From positions 439,001-503,000 of the forward strand of contig OY987248.1 in NCBI GenBank assembly GCA_963920765.1: a stretch of DNA of 64,000 nucleotides, given 5' to 3'. Below, piece by piece: positions 48,651-60,198 of the stretch (position 1 is its first letter; the number at the start of each line of letters is the position of its first letter). The stretch is from Ulota crispa. Its lineage: Eukaryota; Streptophyta; Bryopsida; Orthotrichales; Orthotrichaceae. A program made the position numbers and the translations under genes. The notes beneath the pieces are model-generated. The model saw only the letters and a list, made by a program, of their open reading frames with translations. It was not told where the DNA came from and did no database searches.

Positions 48651-49675
48651 AATTGGGGATCCCCCAAAGTATATTGCAAAATACATGCAGAAAACATGAA
48701 TCCATTACACTATAATAGTATCAGTTGTATCTGGAGATCCCTTGATGTTATTCTAATGCTAGTCTGATCTTCTATGGTAACTAGCAATGTTATTTCAACA
48801 TATACAAGCGCAAGAAATAATAGGCAACCTAAAGAAATTCAGTGCAAAATCTAAAACTAGGTAATTGGCCATTATTGTGTGAAGAAGTTAATCGCGCTTA
48901 CAAAATCTGCATAAGATAATCCATGAAGCTTGTCACATAACATCACATTCTCTAATTTAATGGTTTTGAGATTTCATTCCCATAGAATGCAAAACATACT
49001 CAGCAAACAATTAGCCGAGAACCTCATCCGATTGTAATACAGTACTGAACTTGAAAGCCAGAAATCAAGCAGCAGCAGATGGGTCCAATCACTATATTTA
49101 TTTGCCTAGACATTTTGTGAAGTTCATACAGCAATATTAAGCAGAACTTTCTATATGAACTGCCTTGCCAGACTGTGTACAGTGAATGGTGGGCTAATAA
49201 AGCATGAGCGCTGCAAATAAATCTCATCTAAACTAATATCATCTAAAAACTAAAGTTCAGCACAATTCTCTTTGTGAGGGCCAAATGAAAAAAGACCAAA
49301 CTACATCCTTAGGATGCTATCTCATTTACAAGTCCATATAATCAACTAGATTAAAACATAACATAAGTAAATCTAGCTCTACGAGATCCAATCGCATAAT
49401 TGTATAGGAATATAATTGTGTTCGATAGCACAAAATCAAAGAGCCATCAAGGAATCCCTCAATAACAAGGGAATCCAAAGAGGAGAAACTTGGTAAGCAT
49501 AGAGGGATCCCTTGAAACCAATGAAATCGTGACAGCTGCAACAAGAGAATCATAAGGGATCCCTCGATGGAAGCGTAAAGATGCGAGCAAGAACTTGGGA
49601 GATATAGGGAAATCCTTGGATGGAATTGGAACTTGGCCAGTAGCATATTAGGGAGCATTGGGGGATCCCTCGATG
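48651..49675. repeat. Family-2 palindromes left of the part C gene, including a 53-bp array
   Basis: Sites at 48651-48669 (TTGGGGATCCCCCAA), 48729-48747, 49445, 49498, 49551, 49602 (degenerate) and 49656. The last five are spaced 53, 53, 51 and 54 bp. The copy at 49656-49675 reads CATTGGGGGATCCCTCGATG. The core GGGATCCC is nearly constant. The array sits just beyond the 3' end of the leftward part C gene. Confidence 0.8.
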
Positions 49676-49739
49676 ACAGTGTACCATGAGAGGAACTTAC
49701 TATATCACGGGTTTTCTGCGTTTGACCTATCCAAATTTG

Positions 49740-50378
49740 CTAATGCAGCCACCGGTAGTGTCCAAGAATTCTTCTTGTCTTTGAACTTTGGGCCTTAGAC
49801 CAATTAGAGTATACTACACAAGTAACTTTGACCCAAGTGGGTGTATTGATTTCAGGAACCCATCTTCTGGTCCAGCAGTTATGGTACTGCAATCGAAGAT
49901 CAGTCTTGGAATTATCCGGTTGCCAATACTGAAGAAGGAACTTTCTGTAATTCTCTTCCTCGACCACCCGGCAGACAGCGGACATTGCTCTTCCAAACCA
50001 AATGGCACACAAGTCAGGCTCTTCAGGTCTCAAAATAATCCATGAACCAAGGTGCACATCAACCCAGGGATTGTAGCTTTCCTAAGGCGCTTTGTTTGCA
50101 AGTTCATAGTAAGGCTCCAGCACTTCATGTTTTGGAATGACGTCCACCGGATGAACTGTCAACCTTGGACGTAAGACATCGTCACCCGCTAGCCTCTAAT
50201 TACAGATAGGCCAGAATCCTTCTGCTAATTTTGTAGGACTGTCATGCAGTGGCCAGCAGCTCCTGAAGCTCAAGTAGCACGCAATTCCAATATTGTATGA
50301 ACGGTTCAAATGCCACCCTAAATCCGTCACATTATGCCATACCAATCTTCCAGTATTGAAGGTACTTTTGTATTCCAA
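49740..50378 (-). pseudogene. C-terminal portion of the part C HDKMD-family gene
   Basis: Minus-strand stretches CWPLHDSPTKLAEGFWP, then GSWIILRPEEPDLCAIWFGR and RKFLLQYWQPDNSK, match part B (PQLVEGFWPSS; GFILLRPGDGNATPKPVWVA; KILIQYFNPIPK). The homologous order confirms that this is the tail of the same protein. Frames change between blocks, so it is split by introns or by frameshifts. Confidence 0.6.
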
Positions 50379-51573
50379 CTAACATGAAACCTTTGTTTAG
50401 TATAGCTTTGCAAGCCATTTCTTGAGCCTTCTCTTGATTGCCTGTTGAGATTGGAATTTTGTAGCCCCACATTGGTTTGAACGGAACAGACTTTGAGATC
50501 CTTGAAGGAAAAAGAGGGCGGCCGTTATTGTCTCGCTTCCAAAGGCAAACAACGGCTTTATTGGTTGGCAACCATTGAATATCAACAATGGACTTCTTGT
50601 ATCTCATGACGGGCACCTCTTCATTGTCTACATAGAACCGAAGCAGGTGCATTTCCCCTAACCCGATTAATTTAGAAGAGCCGATGCTGATGAAATCTTT
50701 CACAAAGGACTTGAAGTCACCAACTTCCTAAATAATCTCTAGAATGAATGATAACTTCTAGGAGTGCATGAAAGCTTTCATCATATTAGCAAGTATGAAC
50801 ATGTTTGTGCTCTTCAAGGCCTTTGAGAGATGACTGAAGATTGCATCGATGTCCTTGTGCGTGTGTCCGACCAAAAAAAATCCAACTTGAATCTCCTTAA
50901 AGACACTTTGAGCAATAAGAAGTGACAAAATCACCATTAAGTATTGGTTTTTGTTATCCTTTGCAGAGTTGTCAAGCTGCAAATATAAACTTCTAGGAAG
51001 TGGAACGGATCCGGCGCGTGCTTCCGGATCAACAATTTTCAAACTGTCAATACACCTAGACTTTCCCTTAAGAAGCGCTTCAAACATTGGATTTGCTTGC
51101 AAATATGGAAAGAGATCTCCAACCTTAAGTATTGGAGGACCCTCAAATCAATATTATAATCTCGCTAACAATGAGACTGTGAGGTTCAAGTCTCCCAGCC
51201 AACAAGATGGAGCATAATGAGCATATGCACCATCACAATGACCATGCACCAGAATTCCAGTTACACTAATGAGAAGCTGGCTGAGACCTTGCATTTCCTT
51301 TGGTATCACATGCATTCTCGGAATAGCAATTTTTGCAATATCCATCTTATCATGAATGATACAAAGAACTTCCCTCGGATTTTGTTTAAACTCTTCACGC
51401 CATGAAAAATACAGACGACAATAGGACATCTGATGATTCAGATGTTCGGGGTGTTGTTTCTTGAACTCCAAGTACTTAGGACTCCCCTTGGGCGATTTGA
51501 AAAGGAACTGCTCAAGGTTGGTCACATGTACTACACTTTGCAAACAAGCTTCCAACAGGCTTAATAAATACAT
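50332..51573 (-). pseudogene. Transposase-like HDKMD/QLDN/GHTHxDID domain, part C copy (decayed)
   Basis: One minus-strand frame reads HLNHQMSYCRLYFSWREEFK, LCIIHDKMDIAKIAIPRM, SVTGILVHGHCDGAYAHYAP, SLYLQLDNSAKDNKNQYL, FFLVGHTHKDIDAIFSHL and, further on, FISIGSSKLIGLGEMHLLRF. The three acidic motifs are intact here, unlike in part B. In-frame stops fall at about 51154-51156, 50758-50760 and just after (near 50725), all in the same frame as the domain, so the copy is non-functional unless introns remove them. Same family as 32843-34456. Confidence 0.75.
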
Positions 51574-51772
51574 TGTTGAAAAATTCCTTCTTGATTCTAT
51601 TTATTGTTGATTGGCTCATTGGAGGAAGTCTGTAGTTGACATTCAACTGCACATTCCAGTCATCAAAAAATCAGCCCCAACATATAAAGAATTGAATCAA
51701 ACAAGAAGGCAAGAGAACAAGATTGCAAAACGGCACCGGCAACGCAGAAAACCAATATTGACTAGACGAAGT

Positions 51773-51860
51773 CATAGAGGGATCCCTCGATAGCAGAACG
51801 ACACTAATAACGCAAAAAACAAATATTGACTAGACAAAGTCATAGAGGGATCCCCAATAG
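51773..51860. repeat. Two family-2 palindromes between part C exons
   Basis: Sites at 51773-51793 (CATAGAGGGATCCCTCGATA) and 51841-51860, spaced 68 bp, with the shared phrase AATATTGACTAGAC.AAGT upstream of each. They lie between the GIPKSTYHSY-type exon and the HDKMD exon. Confidence 0.7.
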
Positions 51861-51899
51861 CTCTAACCACAGCGGGAAAGTATAACCAAACTTACATCA

Positions 51900-52447
51900 T
51901 TGGCATCAACGCGGACTTGTTTCCTGTTGTTTCCTATCGGAAGGTACTTGAAAGTATCTACTCTATCATTGCCAATGCTACGTATCTGATAGGGCATTTG
52001 ACCGGAGTTATTATTAATGATAGCAGTCATAGTCCCCATCACCTGGACTGTTTCAACCTGGGGACGCTTAATTCTTTTGTTCTCGTTAGTGTCAATTATG
52101 ACGTCTTCCTTGTAATTGCCTATGTAACTATGATAAGTTGACTTAGGAATCTTGTAAATCAAATACCATGCGATCGTACAGACTTTAGAGCCCCCAAGTG
52201 TTATAAACTTGCAGTTCCAAATCCCTTCAATGTTATGAATCTGACCACCTGCTGCGAGACTGTATTCTCGGCAATCCTTGAATGACCTTAAGTAGTACAT
52301 TTGTCTAATCTTCAAAGTCAGCTCGTGAAAAAATAGTTGATAGCATTGACTGTCACAGCATTTCAGAGAGCTGACTTTCCAAATTTCCTCAATTTTTGTT
52401 CTACGGACAAATTGGGACTCCTTCTTGCAAAGACTAGGCTTCCGCAA
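51900..52447 (-). pseudogene. N-terminal Cys-containing and IPKSTYHSY exon of the part C gene
   Basis: Minus-strand frame with KVSSLKCCDSQCYQLFFHEL, IRQMYYLRSFKDCREYSLAA, KVCTIAWYLIYKIPKSTYHS, then RPQVETVQVMGTMTAIINNN and FKYLPIGNNRKQVRVDANDV. The Cys cluster followed by R..YYL.SF, and the conserved IPKST.H block, are typical of the region before the HDKMD domain in this transposon-associated family. The exon overlaps the preceding frame (52363-53244), so a splice or frameshift links them near 52380-52440. Confidence 0.6.
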
Positions 52448-53244
52448 AATGTAGCGGTAGCAAGCTTTTTAATCACTCTACCAAGATATGCATGGAGATT
52501 GTCAACAAGCAGTATCACCGCAAAATGATCCAGAGTCTCCTTCAGAGAGCTTCCGTTAGGAAACCAGCATAAAGAAAGAGGCCAATGCGCATGAGTCATA
52601 ATGGCGTCCTTGTTGCCGTGGAAAACATCAAGAACCGTTACCCCCATGTTGTCCTCATCTAAAATACCCCCTTGAAAATTATTGTCCGGCCTGTCACAAT
52701 TTTTGCAACGCAAGGAAAGTAGCTGTCTAAGATCATCTTTTAAGTGGACTTCCATTCCAACCCATTTATCCTGATGAACAAAGAAAGATGATCCCATTGA
52801 GGGATCCCCCAATGACTTCACTACACAAGATATCCTCCATAGAATGGTTTGGTCAGTAACATCCCGCAACATCCTCAACTCCTTTTGAGCAACGTCAATT
52901 AAAACAATACCTACAGCTAGGGTAATAGACAGGGGCCGCACCAAGGCAAAAACCCATGGCTCAAGTGGAATGACAACGCCTAGCCACTGTCTTTGTGGAC
53001 AGGCTTCTACAATAACTCCATTACCAACTTCTCCAACACCCGCTATGAAAAGGCTCACAGGGTCTCCATCGCAGATGGACTCCAATGCCCTACTAGAGTT
53101 TTGAGACTCCTCTTGAGACAAATGAAAATATCTTGCAGGTACTAAGGCATTGACAATTGATTTGTTCCGAGGGCTATCCATACTGGCCGTGAGATTTAGG
53201 ATCTCACTCGATATGAATAAATCAATCCTAATTAGTTCCTTCAA
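52363..53244 (-). CDS. 5' coding region of the part C gene
   Basis: About 290 codons open on minus, starting at MKELIRIDLFISSEILNLTA, with hydrophobic blocks (ERWLGVV..-like PLEPWVFALVRPL) and a later Cys pair, LSLRCKNCDRPD. A 54-bp palindrome-bearing segment, 52771-52824, interrupts it in frame. Near its end, VDNLHAYLGRVIKKLATATF resembles the first exon of part B (LLDEVMTLVRNCEGSAVLYY), suggesting the same gene. I recognise no domain. It could also be a separate upstream gene. Confidence 0.45.
   Translation of the reverse strand: MKELIRIDLFISSEILNLTASMDSPRNKSIVNALVPARYFHLSQEESQNSSRALESICDGDPVSLFIAGVGEVGNGVIVEACPQRQWLGVVIPLEPWVFALVRPLSITLAVGIVLIDVAQKELRMLRDVTDQTILWRISCVVKSLGDPSMGSSFFVHQDKWVGMEVHLKDDLRQLLSLRCKNCDRPDNNFQGGILDEDNMGVTVLDVFHGNKDAIMTHAHWPLSLCWFPNGSSLKETLDHFAVILLVDNLHAYLGRVIKKLATATFCGSLVFARRSPNLSVEQKLRKFGKSAL
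52771..52824 (-). other. 54-bp GT-AG segment carrying a family-2 palindrome inside coding sequence
   Basis: On minus it begins GTAGTGAAG and ends TTTGTTCATCAG, and contains the palindrome at 52795-52814. Removing it leaves RISC joined to DKWVGMEV; leaving it in keeps the frame open for 18 codons. Its size equals one 53-bp array unit. Confidence 0.4.
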
Positions 53245-53503
53245 ATCCAGTCAAAATACCGTAGTGAGAGATGTTCCAAACCTTGTCTCTGATACAAATC
53301 GATGAGTAATGTGCAATTGAACCACCTCTAAATGGGAGATGGAATATCTTGTCTGCTGGTTATAAAATCTATCTTGAACATGCAATGAAACAAGACAACA
53401 TCCCTCAAGCACTTCAAAGACAATTGCATTATACTAGCCACATACATTTCAATATTTGCTTGGAATCTAGAGTAGAAGTCATTTGTCACACTCATAATGC
53501 ACT

Positions 53504-53960
53504 AATCGGGGATCCTCCAATGAACTAATATGAGACACCCAGAATTACAATAATTCAATCAAGGAATCCCCCAATACAGTGCTTATAATGAAAAGGAAGA
53601 ACCAACAATTATTGGGCTAAGTCAATATAGAAAAGGTCATTAATGGCGGCATCTAGTACATCTATCAAGGGATCCCTCTATGACATGATTACCAATGTCA
53701 CGTTGCAAACATGACCTATCGGGGGATCCTCCAATAGAGTGAGAGCTGTATTTCTCTGAAGGCTAGCACCCACTCTCACTCAGGGAGACTTCCACCAAAG
53801 TATTATTGATTACCTGAATACAAACTGAATGAATTGAGGGATCCCCCGATAGAGATTATGCCCATATTGGTTGATACCAACCACTACAATCATATCCAAC
53901 TATGCAGTTGGAGTCAGAGGGCAAAGAAAACTAGCCTATATTGGGGGATCCCTCGATGAC
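53504..53960. repeat. Family-2 palindrome array upstream of part C gene
   Basis: Sites start at 53504, 53556, 53663, 53716, 53832 and 53939. Spacings are 52, 107, 53, 116 and 107 bp, close to one or two steps of about 53 bp. Examples: TATCAAGGGATCCCTCTATG at 53663 and TATTGGGGGATCCCTCGATG at 53939. Confidence 0.8.
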
Positions 53961-55478
53961 TTGATTGTACGGACTGTGACGATCGATTCAATTGAAATAT
54001 ATGATTAATTACTGCTCAAATGACAACCAAAACATAGACTATCCGACTCAATGTACCAAATAATCCAAATAGTTCCATGGATGAAGTCCATCATCCATTC
54101 CATAGTGAAATAAATCAATCCATGAAATTCATTCTAACATTTGAACATATACAACTCCTGCTATTGTAGTTCAATTTAACCCCTGGATCATGTGTGCGAG
54201 TCTTATAATCCACAAAATGTACTAAGTCTAAAACAATCCCTAAAGTTCTGCACCACACCAAATGAAGCAATTCACAACCATACAACAAGAGATTAGACTG
54301 AATCAGAAATGCAAACATGATCACCTGTAAATGCTTGTAATTAGCTCCGTGCGGGCTTGACATTGCACTCCGCGTTGCTTTTCACTGATACCCTGTGCTT
54401 TAGGCAATACAAAACCTGCTCTTCTCCAACGCAATGTGGCAGTATCAATACTAATTGGCTGCAGTATACACAAACTAAATTTGCAGATGCGCCATGGCAA
54501 AGCAGCACAACTCTGACACTGCAAATTGCACAATGTGTAGCGGAAATTAACTGTGAATGAGCAATTTTAGACACACAAAATATAATCAAGGAGCGGCCGC
54601 ATTTTTGGCTGCAGAACTATAGACAAACAAGTAAGTTTTGTGATTGGTGCCAAGGGTCCCAAATCCTGCCAAGCTTTGATTGAGGATGTTCTTGATTTTT
54701 GAATTTGCTCCTGCTAGTGGAATTAAAAAGTATAATTTGAAGCCATCCATGACCACACTTGCAAATGATGAACTAGAAGCCGAGCCACCATCTGGGTACA
54801 GTGAGGATGACGGCGTTGGCTAGTATTATATTCCACCATGAACGGACAACAGCATGCAATAGAAATAGACTCACTTTCTTGTGTCTAGTACTCTACTACC
54901 ACTCATTTTGAATTAGTACACCTTCTAACTACCCTAAACCAACTTCTTAGTTCCAAGACAACTACATTGTTGTTTGGTGATGCTAATCTTTGAGAATTCA
55001 TGGTGTTGCAAGAAAGTTGTATGTGCAAATCAAATTATATTACACTAAATTACAACTCAATAATGCATATTATAAATGAATAGAAGTAAGATATCAACAA
55101 TGTTGGTTAATTAAAATTAGTAAGCATTTTGAGAATACAAATAATAAATGAAAATTAATACTGTCACACCATAATTATCTCGTTAATTTGATTTGCACAA
55201 CTACAGATTATTTAATTGTTTTAACTTGATTAATTTTAACTAAAGATATGTCAATGGTAATTATACTCTACAATTACTTGAAATTGAAGTCTATGCGGAT
55301 TTTTTTTTCTGATATGTTCAATATTAATCTAACAGATCCCCTTGCAACATTGTGAATTTTTCATATTTTAATTAGGGTACAATTTACAAATGAACTAGTC
55401 ACAAACTCTTGAATATGCATTCAATCATGGAAGGTAACGTTGTGTGAATTAATGATGTTTGTCTTTTGTATAAGAACA
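53961..55478. other. Right flank of part C, no supported gene
   Basis: Short frames only. A GC-richer stretch ends near a NotI-like GCGGCCGC at 54593-54600, after which the sequence turns AT-rich; this may mark the element edge, but no terminal repeat was recognised. Confidence 0.4.
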
Positions 55479-55985
55479 CCCTCAACCCTAAACCCTAAAC
55501 CCCCTTTACCTAACCGTTTTCACTCTAGGTGAATTAGGGGGTTTATTCAAAACCAATTATGGCTGAAATTCTGAAAAGCTTGGAAAAATCTGAAATTTGA
55601 TCCACACAATCATAGTACCATAAGGGGCAATGGGTAATTTTTGTGGATTTAATTGTCGTAGCCCAAGGGGGGACCCCCTGTACCCTAAACCTTTTCAATC
55701 TAGGTGAATTTGGGGATTTATTCAAAACCAATGGTTGAAAAGCTTGAAATGCACTAAAATTTGAACCACACAATCACAGTACCATGAGGGGCAGTGGGAA
55801 ATTTTTGTGGAATTAATTAACATTGCCTCGGTGGAGATCCTCTTTACCCTAATCCTTTTCATTTGAGGTGAATTAGAGGGTTTATTCAAAACCACTAGCT
55901 CAAATGCTTGGAATGCCCTAAAAATTGAAGCACACAATCACAATACCACAAGGGGCAATGGGTAATTTTTGTGGAATTAATTGAC
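55479..55985. repeat. Telomere-like run plus three tandem ~165-175 bp repeats
   Basis: Starts with ACCCTAAACCCTAAACC (55484-55502), the Arabidopsis-type telomere unit. Three tandem copies follow, starting near 55504, 55678 and 55842. Each holds TAGGTGAATTAGGGGGTTTA or a variant, TTCAAAACCA, CACACAATCA.A.TACCA and GGGGCAATGGGTAATTTTTG. Confidence 0.8.
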
Positions 55986-56132
55986 CCATAGCTAGTATAG
56001 GCATTGCAATCCGGCCACAGTTGGTTTGTGTGCATGGTTTTATAATACCTATAATTGATTACAAAAGGTCCTACACCTTACTCACCCTTTGCCGACATGG
56101 TGAATGAAGTTTCATTGAACCCAAGTATTTTT

Positions 56133-56770
56133 GCCCTTCCATCTCAATAGATATTCCATTGCCCCTTCCTTTCAAATGGTTACCTCTAAACCCAAAACAA
56201 GGCATTGAAACCCTAACAATTCCACGTAAATTTCCACACTTCACGTACCCTATGCTTAAGTGATTGAGCAATTTTCAGGTGATTCCGTTCATGTTTTCCC
56301 TTCCATCCCAATGGAACCTCCATTTCCACTTGTTTTCAAGTGGTTGCACCAAAACCCTAATCCATCCACTCTTATCCCACACAATTCTACCAAAATTCCC
56401 AAACTGCCCTCACCTAATGCTCATAGGGTGGTGCAAATTTTAGATCAATTTGTCCAATTTTGCCCTACCACCCTCATTCACCTTTTCCATCAAATGGTGG
56501 CCTCCAAACCCTAATCGAGGCATGCGGACCCAAAAAATTATACAAAAATTCCCGCACCTTCTTTATTGTATGCTAAGGTGGTGAAGCAATTTTTAGGTCA
56601 TTCTGTCCTTTTTTGCCCTTCCATCCCAAAGGAACCCCTATTTCCCCAATTTTTCAAATTGGTTGCCTCAAAACCTGAACCCATTTGCTTTGACCTAATC
56701 GATTCTATTTAAATTCCCACACTGATCGGAAATTGTTGGAATTGTGGAAGTTTAGCCCAAATCGTTGCAA
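56133..56770. repeat. Second tandem array, four ~160-bp copies
   Basis: Copies start near 56133, 56298, 56462 and 56615 with GCCCTTCCATCCCAA. or a variant, followed by CCATTTCCCC, TTTTCAAATGGTT, CC.AAACCCTAA, AAATTCCCACAC and GTGGTG.AGCAATTTT. The unit differs from the adjacent 55.5-kb array. Confidence 0.8.
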
Positions 56771-56912
56771 GCACCACCCTTTCTCACTTTATTAATTCCA
56801 CAAGATGAAATTTATTACACATTTCCAAAGTGGTTTCTTTATTACATATTTATTTGAATGTCATGGCTATCCATATTCTAATCTTCATATAGAATGTATG
56901 TTGAGGTTGGAA

Positions 56913-56932
56913 CTAACCCTAAACCCTAAACC
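56913..56932. repeat. Short telomere-like run
   Basis: AACCCTAAACCCTAAACC, about 2.5 units of the plant telomere repeat, beyond the second tandem array. Confidence 0.7.
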
Positions 56933-58292
56933 AAATCTCCTATAGATAAAACTAAAACTATGAGTACAACTGTCTTCCGAAACATTTTTTTTGTGATTGT
57001 CACGCCTTTCCAATCTCAATTTCATTTGAAAATGATTAGGTGAGTGACACATCATGAGAAGTTTCAATATACAATAACATGCTTATCTGCATGCAACAAA
57101 TGAATCAGTTGACTCAATTGCATTCATTTGCACTCCAAGTACACAATGCATAAATTATTATCTTCAAGTTAGAGTAGTAACACCTCAACAATAATGAAAC
57201 CAGATTAAATTTATTTCAAATTGTAGTTAAATTCCAAGAGATGCATGTAGATATAAACAAATAAAAAAGAGTATGTCAAAATATATTATTGTTCAAGAAG
57301 TGTGCAAGAGTACAGTTGGAATGAAGAAGAATTAATTTTGCAATTTAAAGAAGAGTGAAGAGTCAGAGAACAAATCTTCAAGAAGATTGGGTAATTCAGA
57401 CCAACAAACTTGCACTATGAGTTTACACTTTATCTTGTAAGTATGCATAATTATCAAAAGGTGTGTAGTACACTTTGTTGTACACTTAACAATTATATTT
57501 AAGGTGAAGACACATTATTGAAAGAACTTAATCATGAACATAGAATATCATGAATGAATATCTCAAAATATATCAATCTTGCCCTATTTAGTACTATGAA
57601 TATATTTCAGTTGCAATTGAGTATTCAATAATGTTTTATCCTCAAATGAGATCTTGTTCTATTCAATTTCTTTTATAAAGAAAGCATTTCCAAATTTATA
57701 TTCCAATGTAATTCAAACTTGAGTCCATATATTGAATATTAATAAGGATTGCTTATGGGGCACCCTAATTTGCTAATGCGACAACATTGCAAGCATGAAA
57801 TTAGATAATTTAATGCTATTTTTAAATTATTCAAGTAGAAAATCACGCATTTAATCATGGCAATACCATCACCTTGAAAAGGAATACTTGAAGTACAAGT
57901 TTTTATTAAAATACTAATGCACCCAAACCGTTGTTATGTTGTTCATATGTTTTTGCTTTAACTAGTAACTCAAGAGTCCTTTATTTTAAGTTTCAAATGT
58001 TAGCACACCGATTTCTTTTTAGTATAAACTTAGTATGAAAATGGTGAAATGAAAGTGATTGAACCAAATTTTATAATCAGCATTAGAATGTCAAAATTAA
58101 AGCTTAGAGGTAGTGTCTCTTTAGAAGTTTATAGTGTCCCATTAGCAATAATTCCCTATCAATGACGATGAACTTCACCAACATTTTATATTATTTTGCA
58201 CTAGAACACATAAAATGTCCGTAAATGTGAACATTATAATAGTGCAGTATTGTAACTACAATTGATTACAACGTTCAAAGTAACTAAATTTT

Positions 58293-58702
58293 GGGAATTG
58301 ATACATGTACCACCCCTTCTTGACTATTATACATCACTCTACTATATATGGTCAATATTTACAATATTTCAATAGGTGTGGACCACAAGAAAAACATCAC
58401 TTACAAAATGACATAGAAATTGCATTTTTTAGTAAATGTTTTTAGCTTTATATCTTGCTCATATTATCAATTAAAAAATCTAAATTATGTCTAGTTTTAT
58501 ATAGATTTTTTAAATTAATTCTATGAGTAAGATTAAAAGTTGTAAATCAAAAATAAAATTATATCTTTGATGTCAAGTTGAATTTTCATATTAGTGATGT
58601 TTGTCTTGTAGCCCACACCTATTCAAATATTGTCAATATGGACCAAGTATAGTAGGGTGTGGTAGAATAGTTAAGAAGGGGTGGTAAATGTATTAATTCT
58701 CC
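58293..58702. mobile_element. MITE with ~110-bp terminal inverted repeats (copy 3)
   Basis: The left arm GGGAATTGATACATGTACC... pairs with the right arm over at least 110 bp: both read ACCACCCCTTCTT.ACTATT, TGGTC.ATATT.ACAATATTT and AATAGGTGTGG.C.ACAAGA. TAAATT flanks both ends at or within two bases and may be the target duplication. It is similar in size and layout to the elements at 7675 and 13245, though the internal sequence differs. Confidence 0.75.
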
Positions 58703-58856
58703 TAAATTAAATACCATGGAAATATTGCAACTATGACAATGTAGTGAATTGAGTAGGATGGGTGCAACAGTAGCGTATGATGTGATGATTATTTTGTAAT
58801 CATGTTTCATGAACACAAAATCCCAAATTGGATGTCTTCTTCCAATAGCGTTCACT

Positions 58857-60198
58857 TTTCAATAAGCGGCTGTCATGATGGCGTTCCCAAGACATCGTTC
58901 ACTGTGTTCCCAAACGATAACTGGACATACTAGCCAGCCGCCATTTGATCTTTGTCTTCCCATCCCCCCCTTTTGCTAGTCTCCAGCTTCCTCTCCTACG
59001 CCTCGCTAAACTGCAACCATTGCTTGATTTTGTTTCACGCTTTAGAAATTGTTGTGCGTTGGAATTCTGGACGGGGTTGAAGCTTGTCGGCGACTGTTGT
59101 CAAGGGTTTTGATTGTTGATGCGCGGCAACTTTAGGGCGAGTAGGTGCATGTTGTTGAAGAAAGCAGATTGTTGTCCGTGGTGGTTGCAGTGATCTGTGA
59201 ATCAGTTTAGCAATTGTAACAAGTGCAAAAATGATATGCTTGCTACGACGATGGCACCAACTTCTAGTCAAAGGTACACTAATCCACACGCAACTAATTG
59301 TAGTTGCATTGGAAAATTAAATTTCAGCATTTTCAGTGTCAATGTATTGAGTCTTGAACTCTGATTGCCAAATGTGGGTTCGTTGGTTAGATGCTTACAG
59401 CAACTATACTTATGATTGTGTTTGAAGGCAATGTTGAAGTGATCAAGCAATAAATAAATGTATCATTTGGGGAGTGCTTCACTGATCAATAGTTCTGCCA
59501 AACTTGAGCAATGCATCCATTCCCATAGTTGTATCTGTGGCAAGAGGCCGATCGCAATTGCATGTGAGAGAGTAGTGTCACGTGGATCCCATCTTAGGTG
59601 ATCTTTTGAATTGTTCATACATTTCACGTGTTGGCGTGTCCATACAGTTGAATAGTTACATTGATTTGGATAATAGTTTTGATGATTCAATAGTATTATG
59701 GTAATAGGCAATTTGTACAGCCAATGTGAATGAATTTGTAGTACAAAATATATTAAACCGAGATAAGAAATAATTCTAAGTAGAAGTTCGGTTTAAAAGG
59801 GTTTAGGACTACAATGATCTGTACAAATGACATGTTCCTGGAGAAAGTAACGAATGTGAGGTTTACGGTATGTACAAGAGAAGAACCTCAAAATTTTCAC
59901 TATAATACAAATAACAAGCAATTTTCGATGTGCAAAACTTGGTTGCGCCCAATTACTTGCTACAACAGTTCCACATTTTGACGAGTGTTGCTGTAAACTT
60001 TTGGACAATGGCTCGAAGATCAGCTTCACGAGACGCAACCATCCCCACTTGGGATTTGCAATAAGTCAATCTTCAAACAGTATTTGAATGTATCTATGTG
60101 TTTATTTGTATTATAGTAAGCATTGGAATCAAGAACAATTGCACAGCAAACGGCACAACACAAGGGCATGGAGCTAGGGTACTGAACCCTAATCTCGT
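58857..60198. other. Leader region of part D, no supported exon
   Basis: The sequence switches abruptly from AT-rich to GC-balanced at about 58857, next to the MITE, suggesting an element boundary. Only frames under 110 codons exist. I could not align it convincingly with the A or B leaders. Confidence 0.35.

Noticed and set aside
48651-53960. BamHI-like GGATCC repeats as cloning or assembly artefact
   Set aside because: Sites are embedded in larger varied palindromes at regular spacing, lie in introns and flanks of homologous genes, and some copies lack GGATCC.
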